Source: Flavobacteriaceae bacterium
Lineage (GTDB): Bacteria; Bacteroidota; Bacteroidia; Flavobacteriales; Flavobacteriaceae
Direction: 5' to 3'
Length of the DNA stretch: 64,000 bases
Assembly (NCBI GenBank): GCA_028284005.1
Contig: JANQSO010000014.1
Span: 1-64,000 of the forward strand
Part shown: positions 46,284 to 55,952 of the stretch, in pieces
How the letters are laid out: every line of letters begins with the position of its first letter
Numbering within the stretch: the first letter of the stretch is position 1
Notes under the pieces: model-generated
Databases searched by the model: none
Told to the model about the DNA's origin: nothing
What the model saw: only the letters and a program-made list of their open reading frames with translations
Position numbers and translations under genes: made by a program

Positions 46284-48521
46284 TTATTTGATTTTAAATC
46301 GTAAGCCCGCATAATACATGCTTCCAAAAATCGGCCCGTATACAAAAGTAGTATCAAAATTTGGTCCAAAAGGATTTTCGGCACTTACAATAGGATTATT
46401 TTGTTTTACATCGGTTATATTTTCTCCTCCCAAATATACTTCAAAAGTATCTGAAAATACCTTAGTAACCTGAGCATTTAGCGTTCCTACAGTTGGTGAA
46501 TACTCCGGCAATTGATAAGGTATGGGGTTATCACTGGTCTTTGGGAACCGTTGTTCACTCAACCAGTTATATGTTGCATCGAACTTCCATTTGGCACCCT
46601 TTTCACTTCTTTGTGTTTCGTAAGAGGCATTTGCAAAAAAACGATGATCCGGCGTCAATGGTTTTTCTAATTTACCGGACAAATAGCTGGTCTCTACATT
46701 GTAATATTTATAGGCCAATCGAATATCAAAACGTTCTAAAGTATTATAATTGAACTCAGCCTGAAAATTATTAGCATAACTATCGCCTTCCAGGTTATAG
46801 AACCTAACCTCTTTGCGATTCTCCCAGTCCACTACTACCTGGTTTTGAAAATCGGTTCTGTAGAAATCAAATGTTATATCAGCCTTTCTACCGAAGAGGT
46901 TAAACCCCTGTAAGTATGAAACTCCATAATTCCAGGCTATCTCAGGGTCTAAACCATAAATTTCTCCTCCGGAATTTAAAATATTAATGCTTCGTGAGGT
47001 TGAAAACAAACTTTGATTTTCAGTAAAGATGTTTGCACTTCTTTTTCCTCTCCCCACCGAGGCCCGAAAAGCAGCTTTTCTCCAAGGTGTATAACGGGCA
47101 TGTAAACGCGGCGTTAAAAAAGTCCCTAATAGATTATGATGGTCAATCCTCATTCCTGCTGTTAGATTAAGGGTTCCCAGGTTGTCATATGCGTATTCGA
47201 AAAATGCCCCTACAGAGTTCTCTTCTCTTGTATAATTGGTTGTATTGACCAACTCATCATAATCATCATGTGTATAGCTCAACCCTGTCTTTATCTTGTG
47301 GCGGGAATCGCTTATGATCGAATTGTAAATTGCATTGGCATAAATACTACTGTGCGCTATGTTATATTCATTAAGCCCAAAATAAGATTCCTGCTCATGG
47401 TTACTAAATGCAATTTGTACACCGACGCTTTGATAGGGAACCTTGGGATTTACATAACCTAATTTTCCGGAAACATCAAAACGACGTGTATCAATTTCAC
47501 TTCCCCAGGCATTCGTTGTAAACTTATCGGTCTTAGGATCAAAATCGATTTGCCCGGTTTGTTTTTCATCATTTAAGAACCTGAAGTTAAAAAAACTAAC
47601 AAAGCCTTTTTCCGTATCTGTGTATTGCCAACGGTTCATTACATTTATTTGTTGAGTAAGCGGCATATCGAGAAAAGTATCGTCATTTTCATCAAACTTT
47701 GTATCCCTAAGGTCCCCATGCAAATAAAGTCCCGTACTCCACTTATCACTTACTTTGGTGTTGATATGTGTATTTAGTTCTAAACGTCCGTTAAGTGAGC
47801 CATACGCGTTCACAAATAGTTTATCATCGATTGTAGGCTTCTGCAACTCCGCATTTATCTGTCCTGTAATACTTTCGAAGCCATTTACAACACTCCCTGC
47901 TCCTTTGGTTATTTGAATACTTTCCACCCAGGTTCCCGGAATAAAACTAAGCCCGTACGCTTGTGATGCTCCGCGAATAGAAGGGATATTCTCGGTAGTG
48001 ATCAAAATATACGGACTCGTAAGGCCCAGCATTTTTATCTGCCGGGTTCCTGTGACCGCGTCGGCAAAATTAACATCGATGGAAGGGTTTGTTTCAAAGC
48101 TTTCCGAAAGATTACAACAAGCTGCCTTTAATAATTCGGCACTACTCACATTGATCACATTTTCTGCTGTTAAATATGAAAGTGCGCTGGATTTTTTCCT
48201 GGTTTTCACTACAACTTCATCCAGGTTGTTTTTAGGCAGCAATACATGATGGATCTTTCTTAGATCATTCACCAATAGTGTATCTGTTTTATAGCCTACA
48301 TAGCTCACAATTAATTTGGAATATTCTTTTTTGTATGGAATCGCAAAATTTCCATCCATATTGGTCGTGGTGCCTACCGTTGTATTCAACCAGTGCACAT
48401 TTGCACCCGGAAGGCCTATAGGTTCATTTTTTTCATTTACTTCCATTATCATACCTTTTAGTTGTGTTTGCGCACATACCAGGGTAGGAAGCAATAGAAG
48501 TATATATATAATAAATTTCAT
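46284..48521 (-). CDS. TonB-dependent receptor in copper locus
   Basis: 745 residues: signal peptide (MKFIIYILLLLPTLVCAQ), CarboxypepD_reg-like domain (GLPGANVHWLNTTVGTTTNM), plug with ILITTENIPSIRGASQAYG and ITKGAGSVVNGFESITGQIN, then a barrel ending AGLRFKIK. Cysteines in LKAACCNLSESF near the plug are unusual. Lying between copA and an HMA protein it probably handles copper or a copper complex; substrate inferred. Confidence 0.88.
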   Translation of the reverse strand: MKFIIYILLLLPTLVCAQTQLKGMIMEVNEKNEPIGLPGANVHWLNTTVGTTTNMDGNFAIPYKKEYSKLIVSYVGYKTDTLLVNDLRKIHHVLLPKNNLDEVVVKTRKKSSALSYLTAENVINVSSAELLKAACCNLSESFETNPSIDVNFADAVTGTRQIKMLGLTSPYILITTENIPSIRGASQAYGLSFIPGTWVESIQITKGAGSVVNGFESITGQINAELQKPTIDDKLFVNAYGSLNGRLELNTHINTKVSDKWSTGLYLHGDLRDTKFDENDDTFLDMPLTQQINVMNRWQYTDTEKGFVSFFNFRFLNDEKQTGQIDFDPKTDKFTTNAWGSEIDTRRFDVSGKLGYVNPKVPYQSVGVQIAFSNHEQESYFGLNEYNIAHSSIYANAIYNSIISDSRHKIKTGLSYTHDDYDELVNTTNYTREENSVGAFFEYAYDNLGTLNLTAGMRIDHHNLLGTFLTPRLHARYTPWRKAAFRASVGRGKRSANIFTENQSLFSTSRSINILNSGGEIYGLDPEIAWNYGVSYLQGFNLFGRKADITFDFYRTDFQNQVVVDWENRKEVRFYNLEGDSYANNFQAEFNYNTLERFDIRLAYKYYNVETSYLSGKLEKPLTPDHRFFANASYETQRSEKGAKWKFDATYNWLSEQRFPKTSDNPIPYQLPEYSPTVGTLNAQVTKVFSDTFEVYLGGENITDVKQNNPIVSAENPFGPNFDTTFVYGPIFGSMYYAGLRFKIK

Positions 48522-48531
48522 TCTTATTTTT

Positions 48532-51051
48532 CTAGTTAATGTTAATGGTTCGTAAACGCAATGCGTTTGTAATTACAGAAACCGAACTAAAGCTCATAGC
48601 CAATGCGGCTATCATAGGGGACAATAGAATTCCGAAGAAAGGAAACAGTACTCCTGCCGCTACAGGAACGCCAATTGTGTTATATATAAGTGCGAAAAAT
48701 AAATTCTGTTTAATGTTCTTCATTACCTTCACGCTCAGATTCCGGGCTTTTACAATGCCATTCAGATCGCCTTTTACAAGTGTTATGGCAGCGCTTTCAA
48801 TAGCTACGTCCGTACCGGTCCCCATAGCGATTCCCACATCACTTTTTGCTAAAGCAGGCGCATCATTGATACCATCCCCTGCCATTGCCACTTTATGGCC
48901 TTCATTTTGCAAACGTTCTACTTCCTTAAGTTTATCCTGCGGTAGCATTTCAGCTTTAAAATGCTCCAGGTTCAATTCTAAAGCAACCGCTTTAGCCGTT
49001 TGGTGATTATCTCCGGTCAGCATCATTACATCTACTCCTTTTTGCTGTAATTTTTTGATTGCTGCTTTGCCGGTCTCTTTTATTTTATCGCCAATAACGA
49101 TATATCCCACAGTCAATTTATCAACGGATATATAGGAAACTGTCTTTCCATTTTGTTGTTCCCTGCTAATTTCCTCTCGCAATATTTCAGGAATAACAGC
49201 TCCTGCCTCCTGCATCATTCTTTCATTTCCAATCGCTACTCTTTCTCCCGTTATAATACCAGTTACACCCTTTCCGGTAACCGAATTAAAATGGGTCACT
49301 TCCAAAATAGTCACTTTCCGTTCTTTTCCATATTTCACCGTAGCTTCGGCAAGAGGGTGTTCGCTCAATAGGTTTAAGGAAACCATGCGTTGAAGAATTT
49401 CTCCTTCTGAAAGCGAATCACCAATGGTTCTTACCCTTTCGACTGAAGGTCTTCCTTCGGTAATAGTCCCGGTTTTATCAATAATAAGTGTATCTATCTT
49501 ATCCATTCTTTCAATGGCTTCAGCATTTTTGATCAAAACCCCGGACTGGGCACCTTTACCCACTCCAACCATTACAGACATTGGAGTTGCAAGCCCCAAT
49601 GCACATGGGCATGCTATGATCAAAACTGCAATTGCATTTACCAAAGCATATACATATGTGGGTTCGGGGCCATATATAGCCCAAATGATAAAAGTGATCA
49701 CGGAAATTAATACCACGACAGGTACAAAATAACCTGAGATCTTATCCGCCAGTTTCTGAATAGGAGCCTGACTGCGACTTGCTTTATTTACCATTTCGAT
49801 GATCTGTGAAAGCAATGTGTCACTACTAATTTTTTCGGCTTTAACAACAAATGACCGCTTTCCGTTTATGGTCCCGGAACGTACTCTATCGCCTTCCTTC
49901 TTAAATACCGGAATGGGTTCCCCGGTGATCATGGATTCATCGACCGAACTTTCTCCTTCGGTGATAATTCCATCAACAGGTATTTTATTTCCGGGTTTTA
50001 CACGCAATAGATCTCCTATATTAATTCTATCGATCGCAATGACTTCTTCCCGGCCATTTACAATTCTAACAGCGCTGTTTGGAGCAATTTTTAACAGTTC
50101 TTTTACCGCATCATTGGTTTTGCTATGGGCTCTGGCTTCAAGAACCTGCCCAAGTAGCACCAGGGTCAATATTACTGTCGCTGCTTCAAAATACACATGA
50201 ACTGTTCCTGCTTCAGTTTTAAATTGTGATGGAAAAACATCCGGAAAGAGCATTCCTGCCACACTGAACAACCAGGCAACTCCGGCACCAATCCCAATAA
50301 GGGTAAACATATTGAGGTTCCGGTTTTTGATCGATCGATATGCTCGTTCAAAGAACATCCACGTTGCATAAAACACTACAGGTAATGACAAGCTAAACTG
50401 TATCCAATTCCAATACTTCAGTTCTAACAGGCTGTATAATGGATTGTTCGGGATCATTTCAGACATTGCGATAAAAAAAACAGGAAGTGTAAACCCAACT
50501 GCTATCCAAAATTTCTTTAGCAGTTGCCTGTATTTTTTTTCTTCTGCAGAAGTATTAGCTTTCACAGGAACCAGGTCCATCCCACAAATAGAACAATCTC
50601 CTGGTTCATCTCTTATGATCTCGGGATGCATTGGACAGCTATATTGAGCTGCCTCCGCCTGGGTAAGACTTACTTCTTCCACGAGGTCCATTCCACAAAC
50701 CGGGCAATCTCCTTGCCGGGAGTACGTTTTCTCTCCTTCACAATGCATAGGACAATAAAATACTCCTGTTCCTATGCCTTCGGGCCTTTCATTTTTTGCT
50801 GAAGTATTTTCATGACGGCCACCTGCGGTAACTCCTTCTCCATGCAAAAAAATACCGTAATTTCCTCCCGCTGTTTTGAGGGCTTCCTGAAAAATATTTA
50901 AAGGAATTGCCTTCTCCATAAGGATTATGGCTTCGCCCTCCTCCAGATTCACCCTAACATTAGAAACACCTTCTACATTGTTAAGAGCATTTTCAACATG
51001 GGAACGGCATCCATTACAGCTCATGCCGGATATGGAATATTTATGTTCCAT
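48532..51051 (-). CDS. copA: Copper-translocating P1B-type ATPase CopA
   Basis: 839 residues. An N-terminal HMA domain (SGMSCNGC, Cys12/Cys15), two Cys/His heavy-metal-binding modules ([11 protein letters not shown]... CPVCGMDL and YSCPMHPEI... [11 protein letters not shown]), eight membrane helices with [12 protein letters not shown] (CPC site), phosphorylation motif DKTGT and hinge GDGINDAP. It exports Cu(I) using ATP. The doubled CPMH module is longer than in the simplest CopA proteins but is frequent in Bacteroidota. The start overlaps the previous stop by one base. Confidence 0.95.
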   Translation of the reverse strand: MEHKYSISGMSCNGCRSHVENALNNVEGVSNVRVNLEEGEAIILMEKAIPLNIFQEALKTAGGNYGIFLHGEGVTAGGRHENTSAKNERPEGIGTGVFYCPMHCEGEKTYSRQGDCPVCGMDLVEEVSLTQAEAAQYSCPMHPEIIRDEPGDCSICGMDLVPVKANTSAEEKKYRQLLKKFWIAVGFTLPVFFIAMSEMIPNNPLYSLLELKYWNWIQFSLSLPVVFYATWMFFERAYRSIKNRNLNMFTLIGIGAGVAWLFSVAGMLFPDVFPSQFKTEAGTVHVYFEAATVILTLVLLGQVLEARAHSKTNDAVKELLKIAPNSAVRIVNGREEVIAIDRINIGDLLRVKPGNKIPVDGIITEGESSVDESMITGEPIPVFKKEGDRVRSGTINGKRSFVVKAEKISSDTLLSQIIEMVNKASRSQAPIQKLADKISGYFVPVVVLISVITFIIWAIYGPEPTYVYALVNAIAVLIIACPCALGLATPMSVMVGVGKGAQSGVLIKNAEAIERMDKIDTLIIDKTGTITEGRPSVERVRTIGDSLSEGEILQRMVSLNLLSEHPLAEATVKYGKERKVTILEVTHFNSVTGKGVTGIITGERVAIGNERMMQEAGAVIPEILREEISREQQNGKTVSYISVDKLTVGYIVIGDKIKETGKAAIKKLQQKGVDVMMLTGDNHQTAKAVALELNLEHFKAEMLPQDKLKEVERLQNEGHKVAMAGDGINDAPALAKSDVGIAMGTGTDVAIESAAITLVKGDLNGIVKARNLSVKVMKNIKQNLFFALIYNTIGVPVAAGVLFPFFGILLSPMIAALAMSFSSVSVITNALRLRTININ

Positions 51052-51767
51052 TACTTCTTAGGCAATTTCAAGGTCATGTTTGGTCCCAAAAAAATGTAAT
51101 CCACATGTCCGGCAAGATTTACATCTGAAGATCTAAAGTGCATATGAGTATCTTCACCATAGTGAGTGAAAATTCCTCTATGTGTTTTCGAATAAAATCC
51201 CAAGATCTCTACGTCTCCATTTGACAGAACCCCATTTAAACCAGACTTCAAATGGTTTTGAGATGAATGGTCTGTATTGCTCCCATCCCAATCTACTACA
51301 TGCCAATTTAATTTGGTAATATTTCCTGTTAGCATAAAGGGATATGGTTTTTCCGTATCCAGTTGTGCTTTTTTTGCTTCTTGCTGTACAAAAATTTCAA
51401 ACTGCCCTTTGCTTTTCACCATAGAAGGAACAGGGATTTCCTGCCATTCTTCTACTGAGGCGTATACCAGTAAAGCTGCCGTAGAATTATATGTATTGTC
51501 AATGGTAACCATTTCATCTGTTTTGGTACTTACAGCAGGTTTTCCATCGAAAATCTGAATTTCTCCTTTCAGGTCTCCTACTGCACCCAAAGCATATAAA
51601 TGTGGTACATTTTCTACTTCTTTTAATGAAATTGTGGCCTCTGTTTTACCGGTCATAATATCATGTAGGGAGCCTGAGTGATTTACCCCATCGACTACGG
51701 TTATCCCTTTTTTACATCCTTGTAAAACAAATAGGCTTAAAACTAAAAGTATGAGTGTGTTTTTCAT
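51051..51767 (-). CDS. Lipoprotein of the alpha-acetolactate decarboxylase family
   Basis: 238 residues from the ATG at 51767 (earlier ATGs at 51770 and 51785 are possible). Lipobox LQGC (Cys18), then the AlsD-type fold: [15 protein letters not shown] with Glu69 and the Zn site HMH at 208-210 followed by His221 ([20 protein letters not shown]). The H-x-H-x10-H spacing is that of the known enzyme, so the metal site looks intact. A lipid-anchored form in a copper operon is odd: it may bind copper rather than decarboxylate acetolactate. One-base overlap with copA. Confidence 0.8.
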   Translation of the reverse strand: MKNTLILLVLSLFVLQGCKKGITVVDGVNHSGSLHDIMTGKTEATISLKEVENVPHLYALGAVGDLKGEIQIFDGKPAVSTKTDEMVTIDNTYNSTAALLVYASVEEWQEIPVPSMVKSKGQFEIFVQQEAKKAQLDTEKPYPFMLTGNITKLNWHVVDWDGSNTDHSSQNHLKSGLNGVLSNGDVEILGFYSKTHRGIFTHYGEDTHMHFRSSDVNLAGHVDYIFLGPNMTLKLPKK

Positions 51768-51811
51768 CATTTTATATTTAATCATTCCAATTATATTCTT
51801 CTTTAGTATTT

Positions 51812-51826
51812 CTAACTTCGCGTTAG
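51812..51826. promoter_or_regulatory. Inverted repeat upstream of the copper operon
   Basis: CTAACTTCGCGTTAG is a palindrome with 5-bp arms, 45 bp before the decarboxylase-like start. It could be an operator of a metal-responsive regulator, but no regulator gene is nearby. Confidence 0.25.
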
Positions 51827-51946
51827 CCTTTTAACTATTGCAATATTCCTTACCATATAGGTGACTCTTTTTATGGAAGCACCTAATGTGGATATGTTTT
51901 TTAATGTAATTGCTAAAATGGCCGAAAGCCAAGTTTTTGTATTCAT
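51812..51946 (-). CDS. Possible 44-residue basic peptide
   Basis: ATG at 51946, stop TAG inside the inverted repeat. The product starts MNTKTWLSAILAITLKNIST and is basic with no clear domain. It fills the gap between the HYC_CC_PP-type gene and the decarboxylase-like gene on the same strand. Coding status is doubtful. Confidence 0.25.
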   Translation of the reverse strand: MNTKTWLSAILAITLKNISTLGASIKRVTYMVRNIAIVKRLTRS

Positions 51947-52024
51947 ATGATTTTGATTTTCAAAAATACGGGTTCAGGTCATTCCGAAGTAATTTCAGAA
52001 TAACAAATTCCAGTCAATTCAAAA

Positions 52025-52432
52025 TCAAATTAAGAAAGTCTCGTACAAAACCTGTAGATCCTGTTCGAGGGGAGGCGGATGGGACTCCGCAAAGAAGTTA
52101 ACTTTTGTATTATAATTGTCTTGCTGCTGTACTAAAAATACCGAAATGAAAGTAGCAACAAAAGTTGTATCAAAATTGAAATCAAAGGAAGCTTTGACAA
52201 AAGAATCGTCCGTGTTCACTTTAGTATAATGGTTATCGCAGCAACCTCGATCTTCCATTTCACTGCTATCACAACTCGAAACCTCCATTACCATTCCACA
52301 GGAAAGATGCTTTTCTCCCAAAGTTATTTCCGAAAGCATTTCATATTCCCCGCAAAAATGTTGCGCATATGCAATACCACTACTGCTGGCCAGTAATAAT
52401 ATTGATAGGAATATGGATATAACTTTTCTCAT
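52025..52432 (-). CDS. HYC_CC_PP-type small secreted protein
   Basis: 135 residues: signal peptide (VISIFLSILLLASSSGIAYA), then HFCGEYEML near the mature start, a CCDNHY pair and a Pro-Pro-Pro stretch near the end. This order (aromatic-Cys, Cys-Cys, Pro-Pro) matches a family found beside copper and zinc genes in Flavobacteriia. It is likely periplasmic and metal-related. Upstream member of the copper block. Confidence 0.75.
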   Translation of the reverse strand: MRKVISIFLSILLLASSSGIAYAQHFCGEYEMLSEITLGEKHLSCGMVMEVSSCDSSEMEDRGCCDNHYTKVNTDDSFVKASFDFNFDTTFVATFISVFLVQQQDNYNTKVNFFAESHPPPLEQDLQVLYETFLI

Positions 52433-52490
52433 TAAGGCAATAAAATTACATTAAAAAGGCACACGGTAAATTATAAAATCTGTTAAAATT

Positions 52491-53036
52491 CTATTTTATC
52501 TCAGCATCAATACGCCCACATTTCAGCATTTTATCCCCAAAATAGGGGTTGTAAATATCCTTACTGTTACTTAACCAATAGGCGCCGGTATTCCCAAATG
52601 CCATAGGGCAATATTGTTTATAGATAGTTCCGGAACTTAACGCATCTTCTAACAATCCTTCCACTTTGGCGGTGATCTTAAAAAAAGCTGTACGTTGTTC
52701 CTCTACATCTTTACTTTCCACAATTGTTCTTGCTTCCTGTAAAGTTGCTTCATCCATTTCGACCTTTGCAAATAATGTCGCTAAATTAGAAGCTTCGGCT
52801 GCTGCTTTTTCGGCATTGGTATTCACTAAAGCTGTTTTTAACTTAATGTATTGTTTATAGATATTGGCAATTTTCGGATCGTTGAATTCTGCTTCCATTT
52901 TTGAAGCTGCATATTCTTTTTTCGCTTCTTTGGTTTCAACTTTGATCACTTCCGGTTCGGCTTTCTTTTTACCTTCTCCACAAGAGACAAAAACAAGGGA
53001 AATAATCGCGATTGTAAGGGCTGTGATTTTTTTCAT
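52491..53036 (-). CDS. DUF3347 lipoprotein
   Basis: 181 residues with a lipoprotein signal (MKKITALTIAIISLVFVSC, Cys19), a helical DUF3347 region and the conserved end YKQYCPMAFGNTGAYWLS, NPYFGDKMLKCG. The Cys-Pro-Met and Met-Leu-Lys-Cys elements are plausible Cu(I) ligands. DUF3347 domains often accompany CusB-like efflux proteins. First gene of the copper block. Confidence 0.85.
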   Translation of the reverse strand: MKKITALTIAIISLVFVSCGEGKKKAEPEVIKVETKEAKKEYAASKMEAEFNDPKIANIYKQYIKLKTALVNTNAEKAAAEASNLATLFAKVEMDEATLQEARTIVESKDVEEQRTAFFKITAKVEGLLEDALSSGTIYKQYCPMAFGNTGAYWLSNSKDIYNPYFGDKMLKCGRIDAEIK

Positions 53037-53076
53037 TTTCTGAATTTTTAGAAAAGCAAAGATACCAAATTCCTGA

Positions 53077-53502
53077 TTACTTTTTCTGCTGAAAATAAAA
53101 AGCCGGCAATAAAATAAGTAAGAATAATGGTTGAATCAAAAACCTACGCACATAGAATAAAGTCATATGTTGTCCGGCTTCTGAAGATTGCAATAAAAAA
53201 TACAGTACCACAAACAAAATAACAAACAACAAAATATATAGAAATGCCGAAAGTTTTAAAATTCCTTTATCCCGGAAAATGATCCAGAGTATTAATATAG
53301 AAACAACGGTATTCATTAAAAACCTCAATGCGATATTTCCCAAAAGTTTTAAAGTATCAAACTCCGGAAGCGGTTGTGTGCTGTGATTTGTTTTAAAGAA
53401 ATTGAGAAGAGGATCATAAAACAATGAGTCTTCAAACATGCGGATAAGCACTAAAATTGATGCCAAAAAGACAACTACCACTATTTTTATACTCTTTTTC
53501 AT
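53077..53502 (-). CDS. Exosortase F system-associated membrane protein
   Basis: 141 residues, four membrane helices; pattern MFEDSLFYDPLLNFFK near the start and FYVRRFLIQPLFLLILLPAF at the end. It overlaps the xrtF gene by 4 bp (ATGA), as expected for the XrtF partner conserved in Flavobacteriia. Its exact role in the sorting system is not known. Confidence 0.85.
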   Translation of the reverse strand: MKKSIKIVVVVFLASILVLIRMFEDSLFYDPLLNFFKTNHSTQPLPEFDTLKLLGNIALRFLMNTVVSILILWIIFRDKGILKLSAFLYILLFVILFVVLYFLLQSSEAGQHMTLFYVRRFLIQPLFLLILLPAFYFQQKK

Positions 53503-54044
53503 TTGGAAGTATGTGGTTTTAAATTACGAACCCAAATCATCCATAGAAGGAATACCATTCCGTAGATCAATCCCGGAAAAACCACCCCATGCAATATGTT
53601 CTTATGCTCCGGAAAATGATACAATGAAATTGCCAGGACGACAATTCGCAAAATATTGACAGCATAGAGCAATACTGCACCTGCAAATAAAAAAAGAATT
53701 GTTCTTTTAAACCTTTGGGCAAAAGAAATGATAAAGGCCATAAAAAGAATAATGATACTTATGGCATTGCAGCCTTCAATAATTCGAGCCATGTATTTTC
53801 CATTGACATACAACTTCATAGTAGGCTCAATTTCGTTAGGAACGACAGCGGCTTCATATCCTAATCCGGAAATAACCGCACTACTCTGCCTGGACACCAA
53901 ATGTGTTACAAAATCCGGGTAGTAATTTCCTCCTACCGAAGTTTGAAGGTATATTGAATATAAAACACTCAGCACCAAATATGATCCCAAAAACAGAACG
54001 ACAAAGCGAACAACAGTCTTATATTTTGTAAACAATGCTTTCAA
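53499..54044 (-). CDS. xrtF: Exosortase family protein XrtF
   Basis: 181 residues beginning with a TTG codon (no ATG near). Multi-pass membrane protein with the exosortase/archaeosortase triad: Cys92 in IIEGCNAISI, Arg133 in NILRIV and His152 in LHGVVFPG. Exosortases process C-terminal sorting signals of surface proteins. No target protein is visible in this window. Confidence 0.9.
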   Translation of the reverse strand: MKALFTKYKTVVRFVVLFLGSYLVLSVLYSIYLQTSVGGNYYPDFVTHLVSRQSSAVISGLGYEAAVVPNEIEPTMKLYVNGKYMARIIEGCNAISIIILFMAFIISFAQRFKRTILFLFAGAVLLYAVNILRIVVLAISLYHFPEHKNILHGVVFPGLIYGMVFLLWMIWVRNLKPHTSK

Positions 54045-54131
54045 GTTGTATATCCTATTTTTAACAAAAATATAGAAATAGTTCTTGGCGTATGTGTGTG
54101 TTTTGAAATACTTTTACTAAAAATTTCTGTG

Positions 54132-54587
54132 ATGCCATTTGATCGTCTTCAACCAAAAATAAAAACAATTCTTTCTAACAACAGTGAAACTGTTGAACAG
54201 CGCCTTACCGAAATCTGTGAATTATTGCAAACCTCAATTGGTTATTATGACTGGGTAGGGTTCTATTTTGCCAATAAGGCCGAAAGGACATTACACTTAA
54301 AGGCATTTGCGGGAGAGCCTACGGATCATACGGTAATTCCTTTTGGAAAAGGAATTTGCGGACAGGTAGCAGAATCGAACAAGAATTTTGTTGTACCCGA
54401 TGTGAAGGCGCAAACTAATTATATAGCCTGCAGTATTTATGTAAAGGCTGAAATTGTGGTCCCTCTGTTTAAAGAAGGAGAGAATATTGGGCAGATCGAT
54501 ATCGATTCGAATACGGCAGACCCTTTTTCTACTGAAGATGAACGGTTTTTAGAATGGGTAAATAGTCAGGTAGCAGAGATCCTCTAG
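54132..54587 (+). CDS. GAF-domain protein, free methionine-(R)-sulfoxide reductase-like
   Basis: 151 residues from the ATG at 54132 (a GTG at 54096 is in frame). Single GAF domain: YYDWVGFYFAN, GKGICGQVAE (Cys76), NYIACS (Cys100), EIVVPLF and IGQIDIDS. Cys76 and Cys100 match Cys94 and Cys118 of E. coli fRMsr as I remember it; the third one (Cys84) has no equivalent here. It may reduce free Met-R-sulfoxide with a different resolving route. Confidence 0.75.
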   Translation: MPFDRLQPKIKTILSNNSETVEQRLTEICELLQTSIGYYDWVGFYFANKAERTLHLKAFAGEPTDHTVIPFGKGICGQVAESNKNFVVPDVKAQTNYIACSIYVKAEIVVPLFKEGENIGQIDIDSNTADPFSTEDERFLEWVNSQVAEIL

Positions 54588-54589
54588 GT

Positions 54590-55843
54590 TTACATTCCCG
54601 TTCTAATAGCTTCAACAGGATCCAATCTTGATGCAGAAATAGCCGGAAGTATTCCCGAAATTAATCCAATTGCCGCTGAAATAGCAGTACCAATAAACAT
54701 GTTCCACGGAGAAAGAACAAACTCAAAATCTCCGGTGAACTGTGAAGCTACAAGCGATACAACAAAAACCAAGATCAAACCTATCAATCCTCCAATAATA
54801 GCAAGTATCACTGCTTCAAATAAGAACTGAAGCATGATAAAACGGTTTTTTGCACCTAAGGACTTTTGGATTCCTATTAGATTGGTACGTTCTTTTACGC
54901 TTACAAACATGATATTGGCAATTCCAAATCCTCCAACCAATAATGAGAAGCCGCTAATAAGCCAGCCGATCATGTTCATGGTCCCGGTAATATTGTCTAT
55001 GGCATCTGTAAACCCTTGTAACTGATTAACAAAGAAGTTATCCATCTCGTCCGGTTTAAGGCCTCTGCGTGAACGCATCTTCTGTGTAAGCATGGCAATA
55101 AATTCGGCATCATCAATATTGGATTCCGGTTTAATAATAATAAATGGAAACAATACCTTGTTGTTAGCGCCAAACAAGCGTCGTATAATATTAACCGGTA
55201 TGAAAACAGCCGTATCCTTAGAATCACCAAAGGCAAAGCCTTCCTTTTCAAGTACCCCTATGACAGTAAACTTACGGCCATATAGCCGTACTTTTTTACC
55301 CATAGCCTGTTGAGATGAAGCAAATAGTGAGTTTGCGATCTCATCTCCCAATATGATCACATTGCTTCCGTTATTGGATTCGGATTCGTTAAAGAAACGG
55401 CCTTCGGCCAGTTTCAGGTTTTCAATTTCGTAGTATTCTTCGGTAATGGCTCCAATCCCAACGTTGTCAACAGACTTATCTTCAAATTTCACAATTTCAT
55501 TAGGAACGTTTAACGTATAGGAGATTGCCTGCACATTAGGCATATTTTTTTTCAAATACTGGTATTCATCCCAATTTGTTGTTGGGAACTGTTCACGTTT
55601 CCAGATAGGCACATCTGTAGGTCCAAATGAAAAATGCCCAAGGTAAATAGTACTATTGTCCAACCCACTTATGGTACTTTCAATTTCTTTTTTAAGTGAA
55701 TCCACTGCTGCCAGGACCGCAATGATCGAAAAGATACCAATGGTAACTCCCACTAACGACAAAAAAGTACGCAACTTATTATTTTTAAGCGCATTGACCG
55801 CAAAATTGAAGCTTTCTTTCAGAACACGAAGGTAGATAAGCAT
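54590..55843 (-). CDS. MacB/FtsX-type ABC transporter permease
   Basis: 417 residues: N-terminal helix (FLSLVGVTIGIFSIIAVLAA), a periplasmic MacB_PCD domain (about 45-280), then three helices in the FtsX region (GFGIANIMFVSVKERTNLIG, then EAVILAIIGGLIGLILVFVV). It converges with the GAF gene, 2 bp apart. No ATPase gene is adjacent. Substrate unknown. Confidence 0.85.
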   Translation of the reverse strand: MLIYLRVLKESFNFAVNALKNNKLRTFLSLVGVTIGIFSIIAVLAAVDSLKKEIESTISGLDNSTIYLGHFSFGPTDVPIWKREQFPTTNWDEYQYLKKNMPNVQAISYTLNVPNEIVKFEDKSVDNVGIGAITEEYYEIENLKLAEGRFFNESESNNGSNVIILGDEIANSLFASSQQAMGKKVRLYGRKFTVIGVLEKEGFAFGDSKDTAVFIPVNIIRRLFGANNKVLFPFIIIKPESNIDDAEFIAMLTQKMRSRRGLKPDEMDNFFVNQLQGFTDAIDNITGTMNMIGWLISGFSLLVGGFGIANIMFVSVKERTNLIGIQKSLGAKNRFIMLQFLFEAVILAIIGGLIGLILVFVVSLVASQFTGDFEFVLSPWNMFIGTAISAAIGLISGILPAISASRLDPVEAIRTGM

Positions 55844-55927
55844 CGGTTGGTTTTTAAGAAATTAAGTTTAGATTAAAGATAAGACGTTTTCTCCTAATTT
55901 ATGTTACAAAATTCTTGCGTAATTGTG

Positions 55928-55935
55928 TACTTTTG
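55928..55935 (+). promoter_or_regulatory. -7 box TACTTTTG upstream of purH
   Basis: Fits TAnnTTTG, 18 bp before the purH ATG. The -33 TTG is not clear. Confidence 0.4.
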
Positions 55936-55952
55936 CGCTTTAAAATCCTACC

